Source: Collybia mongolica (taxonomy: Eukaryota; Basidiomycota; Agaricomycetes; Agaricales; Clitocybaceae). From it: a DNA stretch of 64,000 nt. The notes under the pieces are model-generated. The model ran no database searches and had not been told where the DNA came from. It was given only the letters and a program-made list of their open reading frames with translations. The stretch lies in the NCBI GenBank assembly GCA_013420905.1, contig JAAXNY010000017.1, forward strand, positions 1-64,000. Direction: 5' to 3'. A program made the position numbers and the translations under genes. Below are positions 1-11,368 of the stretch, in pieces; position 1 is the first letter of the stretch; every line of letters begins with the position of its first letter.

Positions 1-832
1 TTTAATCGCCAAAATCTTGCCTGGAAACAGTTAATGGCGGACTGTGTTGGATGGGTAAAGATGGATCACATATATGGGGCAAACAACGTGAAAGAAGCAT
101 ATGAAAGGGTGACTAAATACGGTCTTGGTCCCGCACAGGGCCTCGTATGGAGTATGTGGGAAGGGGGGGACACACCGATCGCTAAACTTTAGCGCGCTGG
201 CACTCATAGGTAACGCAAAAACCTAAGTAGAATAATGTAAATTAACTCTACTTGAAAATTGATGAATGAATAGGTATATAACGAAACTAAGGGTAGAAGT
301 GATGCACCAGGAGGGGTGTGGCACGTTGGCAGACCATCGTTCATGGCCTTACTTCTCTTACTTCTGTGAGTAATAAATGGCCTTGATACGTGACATCGCC
401 ATACTTGGGCGGTCATAGTAGATGCGGTTTGGTGAAAAACTGTACGGAAACCTATCCAAGTCACATTTGCTTGCTCTGGTTTGACCAGGCCTCGTCTTGC
501 TATTTGAGATGGAATAAAAGAAATTCCAGATAAACCGATAAGGGGAGAAATGCAAGAGTGAGAGAGAAGTGTTGGCTTATCGGGCTTCTTCTGCTTGCTT
601 GGGTGCGCATCACTAGCGGACCCACGACGCTTCAATGTCGCTGAGTTTCCTATTAATCGATTTAATCGCCTTAGATCGATGCCCCGACATTGCGGGAACA
701 GGCAGTTCTTGAGGTAGATCAGGTGTAAGAGCAGATTTCTCTAGAATGTCTTAGATGAGAAAAGCGAGGAGGGCAGGGAGATTATAAGTGTATTTACCTG
801 ATGTAGACCCCATCTTTGCAGAGGATTAAGGT
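1..832. other. No gene recognised
   Basis: Short open frames here lack codon structure, splice logic or any family motif. I see no gene I can support. The stretch next to 833 is the 3' flank of the coiled-coil gene, which is read leftwards. Confidence 0.5.
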
Positions 833-1516
833 TCAACTATACAGCGAACTGGGAGTTGGTGGGGCTAAGAGCTCGGCGCGCGCAGCAGCCACGGAATTAG
901 GCAGGGACCTGAGTACACGCATGGCCAAGTCTCGCTCTCGCTCTAATGTGCGATACTTTTCTTCCCATTCGTTCACTGAATCTTTGTGAAATTCGACATA
1001 TTGACTGAAAGTTGAGATGACGAAACGCATCGTAGCACTGTCTGCAACGTATTTGGGCAATGCCTTCTCGTTTGCTTCTATAGTGTCAAATAGTTGAGAG
1101 ATGGCCTCAGCGGTTTTGTCGTCTTGTTTAAGAACCAAGTCATCAGAGTAGGTCATCCCAAAAGCATGCAGGGAGAGTCTGAGGGCGTCCAGATGACTTT
1201 TTGCTTGGGTTGCTTCCGCCTCTGCCTTCTTCCAAACTGCGTATGTTTCAATATAGTCCAAACGCGCCTTTGAAAGGTCCTCCTTCGTCTTTTCCAACTC
1301 TGCCTCAACTTCTCGAGCTTTCAAGGCGATCTTTGCATGGGCCATCGCCGCATATCCTCGGAACTGCTTGAAGAGCGCCTCCAAATCTCTCAATTTCTTG
1401 AGGTTGATGTCTTCGCGCTTTTTTGCATCCTCCTCGAAAAGCGTGAGGATTAAGTCGGCCCCTGTGCGGATAGCGCCGGATGAATGTGAGGGTGGTCTAG
1501 AGCTAGGAGTAGACAT
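833..1516 (-). CDS. Uncharacterised coiled-coil protein, 227 aa
   Basis: This is a single-exon gene read leftwards. The protein begins with a Ser/Pro-rich tail (MSTPSSRPPSHSSG). A long charged helical stretch follows (roughly residues 27-115), rich in Glu, Lys and Ala, with heptad-like hydrophobic spacing typical of a coiled coil. A second helical stretch lies near residues 175-205 (VNEWEEKYRTLERERDLA). There is no signal peptide, membrane segment or catalytic motif. I do not recognise the family; a structural or cytoskeleton-associated role would be a guess. The start is the first ATG of the frame and the composition is strongly protein-like, so I believe the gene is real. It lies about 330 bp downstream of the leftward protease gene. 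Confidence 0.65.
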   Translation of the reverse strand: MSTPSSRPPSHSSGAIRTGADLILTLFEEDAKKREDINLKKLRDLEALFKQFRGYAAMAHAKIALKAREVEAELEKTKEDLSKARLDYIETYAVWKKAEAEATQAKSHLDALRLSLHAFGMTYSDDLVLKQDDKTAEAISQLFDTIEANEKALPKYVADSATMRFVISTFSQYVEFHKDSVNEWEEKYRTLERERDLAMRVLRSLPNSVAAARAELLAPPTPSSLYS

Positions 1517-1848
1517 GGGGAAAGTGGCGAAGATTCTAGGTTATCGCTTTCATGGGCAAAGTAATGCGAGATGGTGTGTCTCACTAAATGCGGAGATCGA
1601 TTCGGCTTAGCCTTGGCAGCAACAGACCCATGCCCCAGTAAGAAAGGCACCACATGGTTGCGCTGTTGCGACGATACCCCGCCAACAAGGGCAAAAAATG
1701 TTGCATCGAACGATAACCAATATGTGGGGTCCTATGTATATGATAGACAACTGATGTGACCTCGCTGACATTTGGTATACCAAATAAAATAATACATTGA
1801 TGTGAATAATCGTAGTAAATAACGCCCACCCCAAAGCTATTTTCAAGC

Positions 1849-3248
1849 TTAAGATTGTGCTGGGTTGTTCTCGGCGAAGTATTCGTGAGAGTCAGCGTTG
1901 TCGACAGCACTGTTGGGGTCGCTAATCGCAAGGGCCTTGCAAGAGGATTGCCCGTATGTGTGGTCGTCAGTTCCTCCGTTTCTCGTGAAGTGGGATGATT
2001 CATGGATAAGAGTGCCGGACTAATTCATGGATGCTTGTCAGTTACATGCATTCTCTGGTGGCCAAATTACTACCTTAGAATCAGTTCCGGTCGTTGGTGC
2101 ATTCCAGAAGGCGCCTGATTAAAGGAATAGTTATTCCTTGAAAATTTAGCAAAAAAATGGAATTGAAGATTACCACAGAGGTATACAGTGCCGAATCTAG
2201 AAAGGTACGAAGTTAAAGTGTGACCCCTAAACGTACAAAGCTGGAAGAACTCACGTATCGGGGTACACATATGCGTAGGTACCGGAGTCTGTGCAAGTGC
2301 AGTCATACTTGTACGACGAGAAAGTGTTGCCACTGATCAGGGAGAAATGAGAGGTAATGATTGAGTGTCGTGTGCTCGTGTATGTTCCGAACCACGTGAC
2401 GTAGCGTGTTGTTGCCGAGGTGTGTGCATTCGCGTATCTGCGCCATAAAGTTAGAAAAGACTGATCAGTGAACCATTATAGCAGCCGGATACTCCACGTA
2501 CGATAGGGCATTAGCGGCGTATGACTGAGCGCCTGAAGCAGCAGATACGAGAAGGGATTGCTGAGTAGATGAGCAACCTACGTAAGTTGCTCGTTTGTCA
2601 ATAGACGGGCGTGGAGCTGCGAGTTTCCCGGACACCTTAGCGGTGTGCGCCTCTGCGTCAGCGTAGATGGGAACAATATTCGATGCGTCGTCAACGATGT
2701 GGAAAAGGTTGCGAGCCTCCACGGCGTACGATCCCTCCCCACTTGAAGAGAAGTTGTAGGCATCAGACACTATACAAGGGGGGTACGTTGAGAATGATTC
2801 AAATAGAAGAGTCCCATAAAAAGAGTCATACAGTTGTGTTCTACGCTAACAGACTGTCCAGGTGCAAGGATTGTAACGGCGTCTTTTCCTGCGGTAGCGG
2901 CGGCCTGGGGAACATACTTGGCTTTGATACCCGTGAATTTGGGTGAGGCACCCTTAGCATCGGAGATGGTGAAAGTGTTAGCAGGCAATTTTGAGAGAGG
3001 ACCCAGCGGGTCATTAAGGATCTTCAAGGTCTCATCACCGGTGTTGGTAACCGTGGTGACAACTTTGAGGTTTTCGACGGTGTTCACAGCATCGGGGCCT
3101 GATGAAGATTGTATAAATAAATTGCGTATGACCAAAGTATCAGGCTATACTTACCAGTTACTTTCAAAGAAAGTCCTGGTGCCGCTGAAACAGCTACAGC
3201 TGACGCGACGAGGGCGATCAAGGTAGAGCGGAGAGCGTTGGAGAACAT
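1849..3248 (-). CDS. Secreted peptidyl-Lys metalloendopeptidase (M35 deuterolysin family)
   Basis: This is a zinc protease of the M35 family, close to the mushroom enzyme that cuts before lysine. I place seven exons, 3248-3155, 3098-2832, 2769-2502, 2437-2255, 2196-2174, 2114-2074 and 2019-1849, which sum to 348 codons plus stop. The order is a signal peptide (MFSNALRSTLIALVASAVAVS), a propeptide with the GQSVSVEHNLSDAYNF region, then the mature enzyme from about ATYVGCSSTQQ. The catalytic site is intact: HESSHFTRNGGT carries the HExxH zinc ligands and glutamate, followed by the GT..D segment and a Tyr-Gly. Paired cysteines (CTC, YLC) match the family disulfides. It ends in the usual NADSHEYFAENNP tail. 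Exon 5 is a 23-nt micro-exon. The enzyme is secreted and probably has a nutritional role. The family call is very secure; Lys specificity is inferred from similarity. Confidence 0.92.
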
Positions 3249-4658
3249 ATTGCCGGCTGGTCAGTAGATCAGGAGGGGAACGAAGAGTAGAAAGTCCATT
3301 AACTGGGTCAATTTATAGCAAATAGGAAGTCGATCATTGTACCGGGGGGGATAAGAGCAGACCAAGTGAACGGGTGCCACACTGGCCACAGGTCATCTCG
3401 AATTTGAGAATAGAGGGCGGTATTGACAGTGGACCGTTGCCATATGATAGCGACACGCATGGGCAATTGTCGCTTATCCATGTGTATTCAACGCCAGAAG
3501 ATGCTTGTGATCTATAAATAGTATGCACATAGTCCCCATCAAGGCAGCTATAAGAAGGCTCCATCGCATCCAGATAACGAGACTAGCAACGGCGTACCCT
3601 CGGGATAAGCGGTGGACGTACATCATCTACCGAGGAGAACCAACCACACAATCCACATGCTCGGAAGTCATTCCAGGATGACAGCATCAATGTCGTATAT
3701 CTGGCGATGACTGGTGATTGGGAGGAAACGGCCTGGTAGAATATAGACATACGCTCAGAAGAGAGAAGCACGAGTCGAGTTTCAGTTTGGAAGAGAAGTA
3801 GAGGAAGTATGAAGACGCCGGTGATCGGACGAATCAATTCAAGGACACATGCATATCGAATTTCACAGCTTGCGTCAGGTATTTTAGATCCGGATGTTAT
3901 GTGATATTTGAACTCCTCCCCCTTACCCATACGCAATGCACATGGGTTTGTGGATAAAAAGAAAGGTCACATCCCCGAGGTGTTCGTTCAGTTAGGCATT
4001 ATTCACTGAAAATGGCGCACATGATATTCGAGTATCTGTAAACGATCGACAAATTTGACGGTGTATTTTTTTTGACAGAGGACACATAAATTCTATAGTC
4101 AGCACCATGATTGTCTGGGGTTGGCATCAGTTCATGTGATTACAATATGGCTGGCGAGATGTGGCGTTACCGCTGTTGAGAACCGCTGCGGGGAAGATAG
4201 GCCGGTTCTAATCACGACAAACTATTGGGTCCAAACTGCTGCCTCGCAAGATAGAATTCTACGTAGCATATCGCGTCCACATTGAAGTTTTCAGAAGGAT
4301 AATCTCGTTAGCCAGATAGATAAGCGACGACTAGAGGTTTTCCAGGCCTCATCCCGAAGTTCTACTTGTAGAGTTGGCTATCGAGGTTAGTGTCCTGGCT
4401 CGATGTGGCAATGTGGCATCAGATTGAAATGTCATTGCCAGAGAAGGGCGCAGAGAGATAAAGTTCTGTCCACGGAATATAACAGGCTAATCCCCAGTGC
4501 AAAGCCAGTCGTCCGATGCGTGGTGAAGAAGGCCAGAAAACTTGATCATTGTTGGGGGACAAGTTGGATCGTGAGAATCAGTGATCATGAACACATCTGC
4601 TGCTGACCAATCTTATTTTCTCTCGTCCAAACCACAACTTCATTCTTGGTGTTCCACC
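3249..4658. other. Intergenic, about 1.4 kb
   Basis: This is the shared upstream region of the leftward protease gene and the rightward RPB10 gene. Several short open frames (for example 3583-3936 minus) have no recognisable motif and no supporting splice structure. I see no gene. Confidence 0.5.
3311..3317 (-). promoter_or_regulatory. TATA box of the M35 protease gene
   Basis: TATAAAT on the minus strand, about 63 bp upstream of the protease start codon, at a normal distance for a fungal core promoter. Confidence 0.5.
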
Positions 4659-5065
<407 letters not shown>

Positions 5066-5564
5066 TTACTTGCACTTCGACCCGCTCGTCCTTGGACACC
5101 AACCTTGGTTCAATGTGATGCAGAGATTCGACCATGAGATAGGATTTCGCTGGAAGAGATTGGTAGAGCTACCAGGATGCGACGACTTGCGTACACATAT
5201 CCATTCCGTGATTTTACTGGATGCGAGCAGTGTTACTCCTTGAATGGTCGTGGTAGACACAGACCTGGAGGACAGAGTTGTGAACGAAAGCATTACTTTT
5301 CTTTTATTCAGGCAGTGATATCGAATGTCCTTGCTGTATCTGCCGACGCCAATACCTGACCTCCCCCATAATTGACACCTACTTATATCCTAACCTGAAC
5401 CTAACTCGTCAGCATACGGTGGTGACTCCACTTCGCTCCATGTTGCATCCGAGTTGCTATGTATCCATTTCAATCCTTACGTCATACATTCGGCTTTCTT
5501 TATAAAATGGGAAAATTCGCTTTTTCGCTACGGTTTATAAAGTATCTGACTCGGACTATTCACC
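5066..5564. other. Region between RPB10 and the HAD gene
   Basis: The first 230 bp stay open on both strands without any motif I can place (plus-strand reading around HFDPLVLGHQPWFNVMQRF, minus-strand ORF 5293-5066). It may be the RPB10 3' UTR or a small unrecognised coding piece. The rest is the promoter of the HAD gene. Confidence 0.35.
5501..5507 (+). promoter_or_regulatory. TATA box of the HAD hydrolase gene
   Basis: TATAAAA lies 64 bp before the start codon of the gene at 5565. A second TATA-like string (TTTATAAAG) lies nearer, around 5533. Confidence 0.5.
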
Positions 5565-6554
5565 ATGTCTTCAAATTCGTCTCCCTTCAGACTCGCTAAT
5601 CACAAAGCATTAATTTTCGATGTCTATGGAACATTGGTAGATTGGGAAACCGGAATATACACTGCTCTCGAGCCTCTTCTCTCCCGCTTCCCAGCTTCCG
5701 CGAGATGGTCGCGAAATGAAGCCATTCTCGCTTTTACTTCCGTGGAGTCGGACATTCAAGCACAGAATCCGACCATGTTATATTCTAATCTTCTTGCCAA
5801 AGTACATGAAGTCCTCGAAGCGCGGCTGATCGCTACATCTAATCTATCAACGGACGACCCCAATTTCACAACGCTAGAAGGAAAGCTGAAAAACGCTACC
5901 GATTCTTCGTCTACATCTACCTCCACTTCAACCACCGCCGAAAACCCACACACCATATTCGGAAACTCAGTAAAGCACTGGCCCTTGTTTCCAGACAGTT
6001 CCAAAGCCCTTCACGACCTCGCCAAACATTTTAAACTCATCGTCCTCTCCAACGTCGACCATGCTTCATTTGCTTATACGCACGCATACCTTTCAGAAGG
6101 AAGCGGGCCGTCAGACGACACGATCCTCCCCTCTACATATGCACGGCCCTCCCCTAATCTTCATCCCCGTGATCTTTGGCTCCCCGACAAGATGGAGAAC
6201 TCCAAATCCCCATTCTCGCTTATCCTGACCGCACAGGACACATATGCGTATAAACCCTCACTCGAAGGGTTTAACATTGCTTTAGAAGCCTTGCGAACCG
6301 ACCCGTCTTTACTTGGCTCAGGTCCCAACAGTCTCACAACTGAAGAGCTCAAATCACGCGTTCTCGTTGTTGCCCAAAGCCTAACGCACGATCACGAACC
6401 CGCGCGCCAGTTAAACATCCAGAGTATATGGATTGATCGTCAAGGTGCTACACTGCGTCCCATCGGCACTGAGGCAGGGGAGAAGAAATGGTCTCGGAGA
6501 TTTGAGACGTTGGGAGATATGGCCAAGGCTGTTCAAGACGAGATTGACCGTTGA
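5565..6554 (+). CDS. Haloacid dehalogenase-like hydrolase (HAD superfamily, type II dehalogenase group)
   Basis: This is a single-exon gene of 329 aa. All four HAD motifs are visible in order. Motif I is LIFDVYGTLVDWE near residue 17, with the nucleophilic Asp and the Tyr after it that is typical of 2-haloacid dehalogenases. Motif II is LIVLSNVDHASF near residue 159. The motif III lysine is in TYAYKPSLEGFN. Motif IV is the SLTHDHEPARQ region, where acidic residues should bind magnesium. A Ser/Thr-rich insertion (SSSTSTSTSTTAEN) sits in the cap region. The protein is probably cytosolic. Fungal relatives are usually annotated as 2-haloacid dehalogenases, but the true substrate is unknown. The start ATG has a good fungal context (caccATG) and a TATA box upstream. 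Confidence 0.88.
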   Translation: MSSNSSPFRLANHKALIFDVYGTLVDWETGIYTALEPLLSRFPASARWSRNEAILAFTSVESDIQAQNPTMLYSNLLAKVHEVLEARLIATSNLSTDDPNFTTLEGKLKNATDSSSTSTSTSTTAENPHTIFGNSVKHWPLFPDSSKALHDLAKHFKLIVLSNVDHASFAYTHAYLSEGSGPSDDTILPSTYARPSPNLHPRDLWLPDKMENSKSPFSLILTAQDTYAYKPSLEGFNIALEALRTDPSLLGSGPNSLTTEELKSRVLVVAQSLTHDHEPARQLNIQSIWIDRQGATLRPIGTEAGEKKWSRRFETLGDMAKAVQDEIDR

Positions 6555-7169
6555 TGGGCAGATAAGAGCGCTGTTACGGCATACGTTGAGTAGCCGGGGG
6601 CTAGTACCCCGGGAATCCGATATATCAATGAAGGGGCAAATAAGCTTTCTGTCTGAAAACGCTCCATCCCTTTTTGATGACTGAAGCCTACGCGGCACTG
6701 GATACCAGAAACCCCTTTTTGATCACATAAACACAGCCCAGGATATGCATGATATCAAACCGGTAAGTGTCAAGTTCAAAGTTGTCAACCGTTGCGCCAC
6801 CAATGATGTTTGCGGTCTTGGACCAACCAATGCCAATCAATCAAGCCCTATACATAGTGGAATCACACACTCTTTTGTACAGGTTTCCCCGAATGAGGAG
6901 ATAGGATCTCTATCTTCGTCCGTACGTGCAGGGTCATATCTTAGGTCATGGCCGTTTGCCCCGTTGTAGGCAGAGGCGGCGATGTCCTCTATGCAATGAG
7001 GGGAGTCGTTCCTGAACAGCTGGTGCCTTTCATCTCATCGAGCGCCCGGAGCTTTTTCGAGAAAACGTTTTGGGTGGAGTGGCGTTCCCCTTAAGAGCGA
7101 CGATATTTATGGTACCTGACAAAAGCCGTCCACTGTCCACTTCAAGCCCCTTCTCTCTCACGAGAGACC
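6555..7169. other. Intergenic, HAD terminator and receptor promoter
   Basis: Open frames on both strands next to the HAD stop are shadows or chance. I see no gene; the right part should hold the promoter of the receptor gene. Confidence 0.5.
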
Positions 7170-9244
7170 ATGTCGTCAAGCACCGTCCCGACTATGCACC
7201 CAAAACCCTTCGACTTTGGAGTGCGGTTGGGTATCTTTCTTATGGTCGAGTCAGCGAGGTATGTTGGAGAATCTCTACTGGCTTTGACTTGGAAGTTTGA
7301 TTCGTTTCATGTATAGTCTTTCAGCTATCGCAACATCGATTCTCCTTGTCTATATCGGTGTATGTCTCCTGGATTTATGTGGGGAGTGGGTGCTTATCGT
7401 GCTCATGCGATCGCAGTTCAGGATATTCCGAAGATATCAAGAAAAGGTCGCATTGCGGAAATGGTCTGCGCGAGCTGACTTGGATCCCCGAACCTCCGAG
7501 TCAGACGCCAGTGACTCGAGTTTTTTCATTTGCCTTATGATCGCTGAACTGATACAAGCTATTGGTTAGTTGTCTTTACAGTACCCAGGCAGTAACGTGA
7601 ACTGACCATTGGTATGTATCACGCAGGTGGAATGCTGAACATTAAGTGGATTATTGATGCAGTAAGCGCTCATACTCCATATCTGCTACAACCTGTTACC
7701 AATTTCCCCCCTTTCTTAGTTCGTGACAGAAGGCGCACATTGTACGACACAGGGTGTACTCAAACAGCTCGGGGATGTCGGAGTGGCGTTCATGTGGGTA
7801 TATCATCTTTCCTATTATTGTATAATTATCCACCAATCTCATCACCATCCGTAATTTAGGTCCTTAGTAAGCCACTATTTCTTTATCTCACACATGGTGA
7901 TGTTTTTCTGATAATCGCACCAGGCCATCGCAACACAGACTTTTCTTGTTCTTGTTTTTCGGTGGCATGCCCCGGCGTGGACGTCTAAATACGTCATTGC
8001 AGCTATATCTACATTTATCGCCCTCACGATGGGTATCAGTTTTGCTGTCCGCAATGGTAGAAATGGAGGAGGAGAGTATTATGGGAGTACTGGCTACTGT
8101 GCGTTTCACGGATCCCACCTCTCCCACGTGTCTAAATTTGGCTCATGTATGTGGCTTTTTTTAGGGTGCTGGATACGCCCAGAGTACGAAATAGAGAGGA
8201 TTGTTTTTGAATATCTCTGGATGTGGGTGGCAGCATCTGTGATGCTGATACTATATGGTGTTATTGCTCTTGTAATGCGTGGGATCCTTGTTGTTGACGG
8301 GAAGAAGTGGAAGTTCAACTGGCGTCGAAAAGCACGAGAGCTTCAAAGAAAAAAGTTTGGGGCAGGTGTGTTTGACCTTGATGAGCAAGGTGAAGAAGAA
8401 CGACAATCCAAAGCAGTTGCTAATTTAATGCTCTTGTAAGTGGTCTTCACTGCTCACTAATAATATCCCTATACTAATTCTGCTCAGCTACCCTGCTGTA
8501 TACATTTTCTGCGTCTTCCCTGTCAGCCTTGTCCGTTTCCTTGCCTTTGGGCACCACCCCGTACCTCCGGCTGCAACTATCTTCTCTAGCTTCCTCTTCT
8601 CGAGCTCTGGATTGTTGAACACGATCCTGTATGTTATTACTAGGCCAGAGCTTGTGAAAGGAGGTACATCGGACACAGTTGATAATGGAAGTTATGATAT
8701 GGGTGCCGGGCGCAGCCCTGGAAAGCAATTCACGCCGAAACGCGATCGGAAGGGAGTCAATTCCATCCATCATCATTTTGGGTATCTCCCCGATCGGGAT
8801 CTTGATCCTCCTTCGTCCACTGGAGGGTTACAGGTATATGTTTACGAGCAGGACGATAATCCATGGACGCCAACCTCTAGGCAGCCTACAAGTAGTGGTC
8901 CTGGATCAAGTCACGGCCTCGGACATCCTCCTGAGCATGATGCCGGGGGTCCTGGACTCCTTCCAGATTTTGATACTATCGATACGCCTGCCCGTAATCC
9001 GCGAGGGCTGCCCCATCATGATTTGCTCTCAATCAGCGACGAACAGCAGCATAGCCTGCCCCCTTCTCACCAGAAATTAGTGAGCCTTGACATGGGATTT
9101 CTACCAGACTTCGGCACCCTGCCAGATCACGTACATAACCATGGCTCTCCTAGAGAGGGCTTTACCCATGTTCACAGCAGCAATGTAGGTTTCAACCGGG
9201 ATAAAGATAGTGTGCCTCCTTTGGGCACATATTTGCATCACTAG
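7170..9244 (+). CDS. Seven-helix G-protein-coupled receptor, Git3/cAMP-receptor-like
   Basis: This is a plasma-membrane receptor of the fungal glucose/cAMP receptor type. Exons fitting splice signals and frame are 7170-7258, 7317-7564, 7627-7661, 7720-7793, 7860-7866, 7924-8098, 8165-8435 and 8488-9244, together 551 codons plus stop. Helices are visible as SLSAIATSILLVYI, ICLMIAELIQAIGGMLNI, the block after GDVGVAFMSLAIATQTFLV, YVIAAISTFIALTMGISF, YLWMWVAASVMLILYGVIAL, FYPAVYIFCVFPVSLVRFL and the final SSGLLNTILYVITRPEL. Extracellular Cys residues (GAHCTTQG and GYWCWIR) fit the conserved loop disulfide. A long polar, His/Pro-rich cytoplasmic tail of about 190 aa follows. Exon 5b (7860-7866) is only 7 nt. 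The first intracellular loop (about 7358-7510) is unresolved: the frame stays open, but a short intron could be hidden there. Family secure, ligand unknown. Confidence 0.85.
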
Positions 9245-9316
9245 GAGGTCATTGTTTTGGGGTACTGCGTATTTATTGATCTACGATTACGGCACTTATG
9301 ACTGCAACGACTCACA

Positions 9317-9919
9317 CTACTCTACGACCACTATATGATGTGTACAGTATAATACGATACCTGGACGTTTACGAACGCTGCTAGCAGTGTTGTCTGGTCC
9401 CTTGCTAGGAAATACAGTAGTTATCGTCTCTCCGGTACATTGGCCCTCAATACTATCGCCAATATTCCGATCGAAATTAAACATGGAGGTGTGCGGAAAA
9501 GATTTTCTGAATTTTATGCTCGGAACTTGAGAAGTAAGCTCGTTATTGGCTTCAAGCGGAATTGTACCTTCTCTGAGGTTCGGCGTCAGGCGTCCGGTCA
9601 CGGTTGTGGTAATGGTGTGAAAATGATCAGGGGCTCATTGGGACGTTCAGGGATTTCCAGCCAGCTATAAAATAGGGATCTGTCACCCACGAACTGGAGA
9701 AATGGGGGCGAAAACTTACATCTCCAACGGGGTGAATGCAGCGGGCTCCAATGACCACAATATTTCCAAGTTTATCGGCGTTCATGAAAAGAAAATCAAT
9801 AAAGAGCCCACCAGTTTATTGTACGCAAGGAGATGGACTAGGCTCCACACGATATTCGTAATGAACACAGCCGCAAAATACAGCAAACCTTCATGGACGA
9901 TTGACCTCGTTAAAGGCAT
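9317..9919 (-). pseudogene. Possible remnant of a multi-pass membrane protein gene
   Basis: Read leftwards, 9919-9800 encodes a hydrophobic helix-like stretch (IVHEGLLYFAAVFITNIVW). The minus frame 9601-9317 continues with TVTGRLTPNLREG, which resembles the juxtamembrane tail of basidiomycete integral membrane proteins of the DUF6533/DUF6534 type. The pieces do not join into one clean frame, and the N-terminal helices are not visible upstream, where the tRNA lies. It may be a decayed gene, or a short one that I misread. Low confidence. Confidence 0.28.
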
Positions 9920-10093
9920 GTTTCCGGTATGACCCAGATCTTCGATAAAAACTCAAGCTCAAAAGACCTCCTACGATGGTGTCGAGTGCGATAGCAGGGT
10001 CGCCCGGTCACCGATAGTCCTTGATCGTGACAGTTCCTTCCGCCGATACGAGTCGATACGCAAAGAACAGTGTTTAGGAAGAAAAACAAGAGC

Positions 10094-10178
10094 AGTCCCA
10101 ACGGTGGTTCGAACACCGGACCCTGCGATAGGTTGAGAACCACTGCAATCGCATGCTATACCACTTAGCTATTGAGAC
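10094..10178 (-). tRNA. tRNA-Cys (anticodon GCA) with a 13-nt intron
   Basis: On the minus strand the cloverleaf folds fully. The acceptor stem GTCTCAA pairs with TTGGGAC. The D stem GCTA pairs with TAGC around an AGTGGTA loop. The anticodon stem TGCGA pairs with TCGCA, and the T stem CGGTG pairs with CACCG around TTCGAAC. The discriminator base is T, as tRNA-Cys requires. The anticodon loop has 20 instead of 7 bases: after TTGCAG a 13-nt intron (TGGTTCTCAACCT) sits at the usual place one base 3' of the anticodon. Total length is 85, that is 72 plus 13. A T-rich run just 3' of the gene (TTGTTTTTC) is a likely Pol III terminator. Confidence 0.93.
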
Positions 10179-10289
10179 CATGTTTTGCAAACGGCACTTC
10201 AACAATATGAAGTGATTGACCACGTGATGCAACACGTCACGACAGAATATCTATGCCACGGTCATTGTCGCCAGTTGTCTCTAATAGTC

Positions 10290-11280
10290 ATGTTCTCGTT
10301 ACTTCCTCTGCTGCTCCTTGCTATCGGGGCTCAGGCATCTGTCCTGACTCTGCAGTCCCCTCGTTTTAAAATCACGTCCTCTACTGGTACCCAGCTCCGA
10401 ACAGAACCGTATGTAATTCACACTTTCGAAGAAGCGAAACGTTCACACCTGTTTACCTCGCAGAATCTCCTTCACTCAAAAGTCATCATCGCCAGTGATA
10501 CTTTCTCAGACAGATGTCTTGAAGTTGACTTTCCAAGTTGTCGACAAAGAGAGTGGAAATGGCATCCAGCCACACCAAACGTTCATTCGGTTCTATGATT
10601 CCAAGACGGGAGAGGAAGGTATCCAGCCCGTTCGCGTCACGAGTGGAGGGAAGGCGAAATTTGAACTGGTACGAGATATTAAGCTATATCAGGACTGTTG
10701 TGCCAAACATATCATTTTTGACATTAGAACATGGCGAAGCCCCCGTTATCTTTGCCACCCACGTCCGACACGCCTCTACATGTGTCGCTCATCATAGGGT
10801 CTTCCGCTTACTCTCCTCTGATACTCTCGTTATTCGACCTAGTTGTCCCACCGTCGCACCCGCCCCCGTATCACCCGGATGAAGCTTCATTCCATCCCCT
10901 TCCTGAAATACATCACACCTTCCGCCCCGAACAAAAGCTCCCTCCTAGTCCTATATCAGCTATCTTTTCCCTTGTTGTAATAGCACCCTGGGTCATTCTT
11001 CTGGGTCTGGTATGTCACAGTCCTTCCCATGAGCTCATGCACAAGTTAACAATCAATCTAGTGGTCACAGGTTGCCCCTCGTGTCCCTCACCTCTTATCT
11101 CCCAGTATAATACCTTTTATCATGACTCTTGGCGCATTTGAAGGACTTTTGGTATGGTATTGGGTTGACCTCAAACTTGGGGAGGTTCTGCTCTACGGAG
11201 GCGCTCTTGGTATTGTTACCATCTTCACGGGCAAACAAGCGCTCTCAAAAATCGGCGATCGTAGAATCGGTCGCAAGTAA
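10290..11280 (+). CDS. SWP1: Oligosaccharyltransferase subunit Swp1 / ribophorin II
   Basis: This is a subunit of the ER complex that transfers the lipid-linked glycan to asparagine. Exons 10290-10408, 10464-10668, 10728-11009 and 11062-11280 give 274 aa in frame. A signal peptide (MFSLLPLLLLAIGAQA) leads into the lumenal domain with the conserved LKLTFQVVDKESGNGIQPHQ and FIRFYD segments. The C-terminus holds three membrane helices: ISAIFSLVVIAPWVILLGLW, a middle helix from SIIPFIMTLGAFEGLLVWYWV, and EVLLYGGALGIVTIFTG. A short basic tail ends DRRIGRK. The length matches yeast Swp1 (the C-terminal half of mammalian ribophorin II). The start ATG gives the signal peptide directly. It converges with the GH47 gene, stop to stop, 88 bp apart. 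Confidence 0.92.
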
Positions 11281-11368
11281 TCTACAATTTGTTGTACATC
11301 CCCAGAATATATTTCATAAAAATATACATCCGTGTTTGCCCCATGATTAATGCTACCTCCGTGTATCT

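Noticed and set aside
204..635. 143-aa minus open frame
   Set aside because: Low-complexity mix of residues, overlapped by another open frame, no motif or splice signals.
3583..3936. 117-aa minus open frame
   Set aside because: No family signature; lies in a normal divergent intergenic region.
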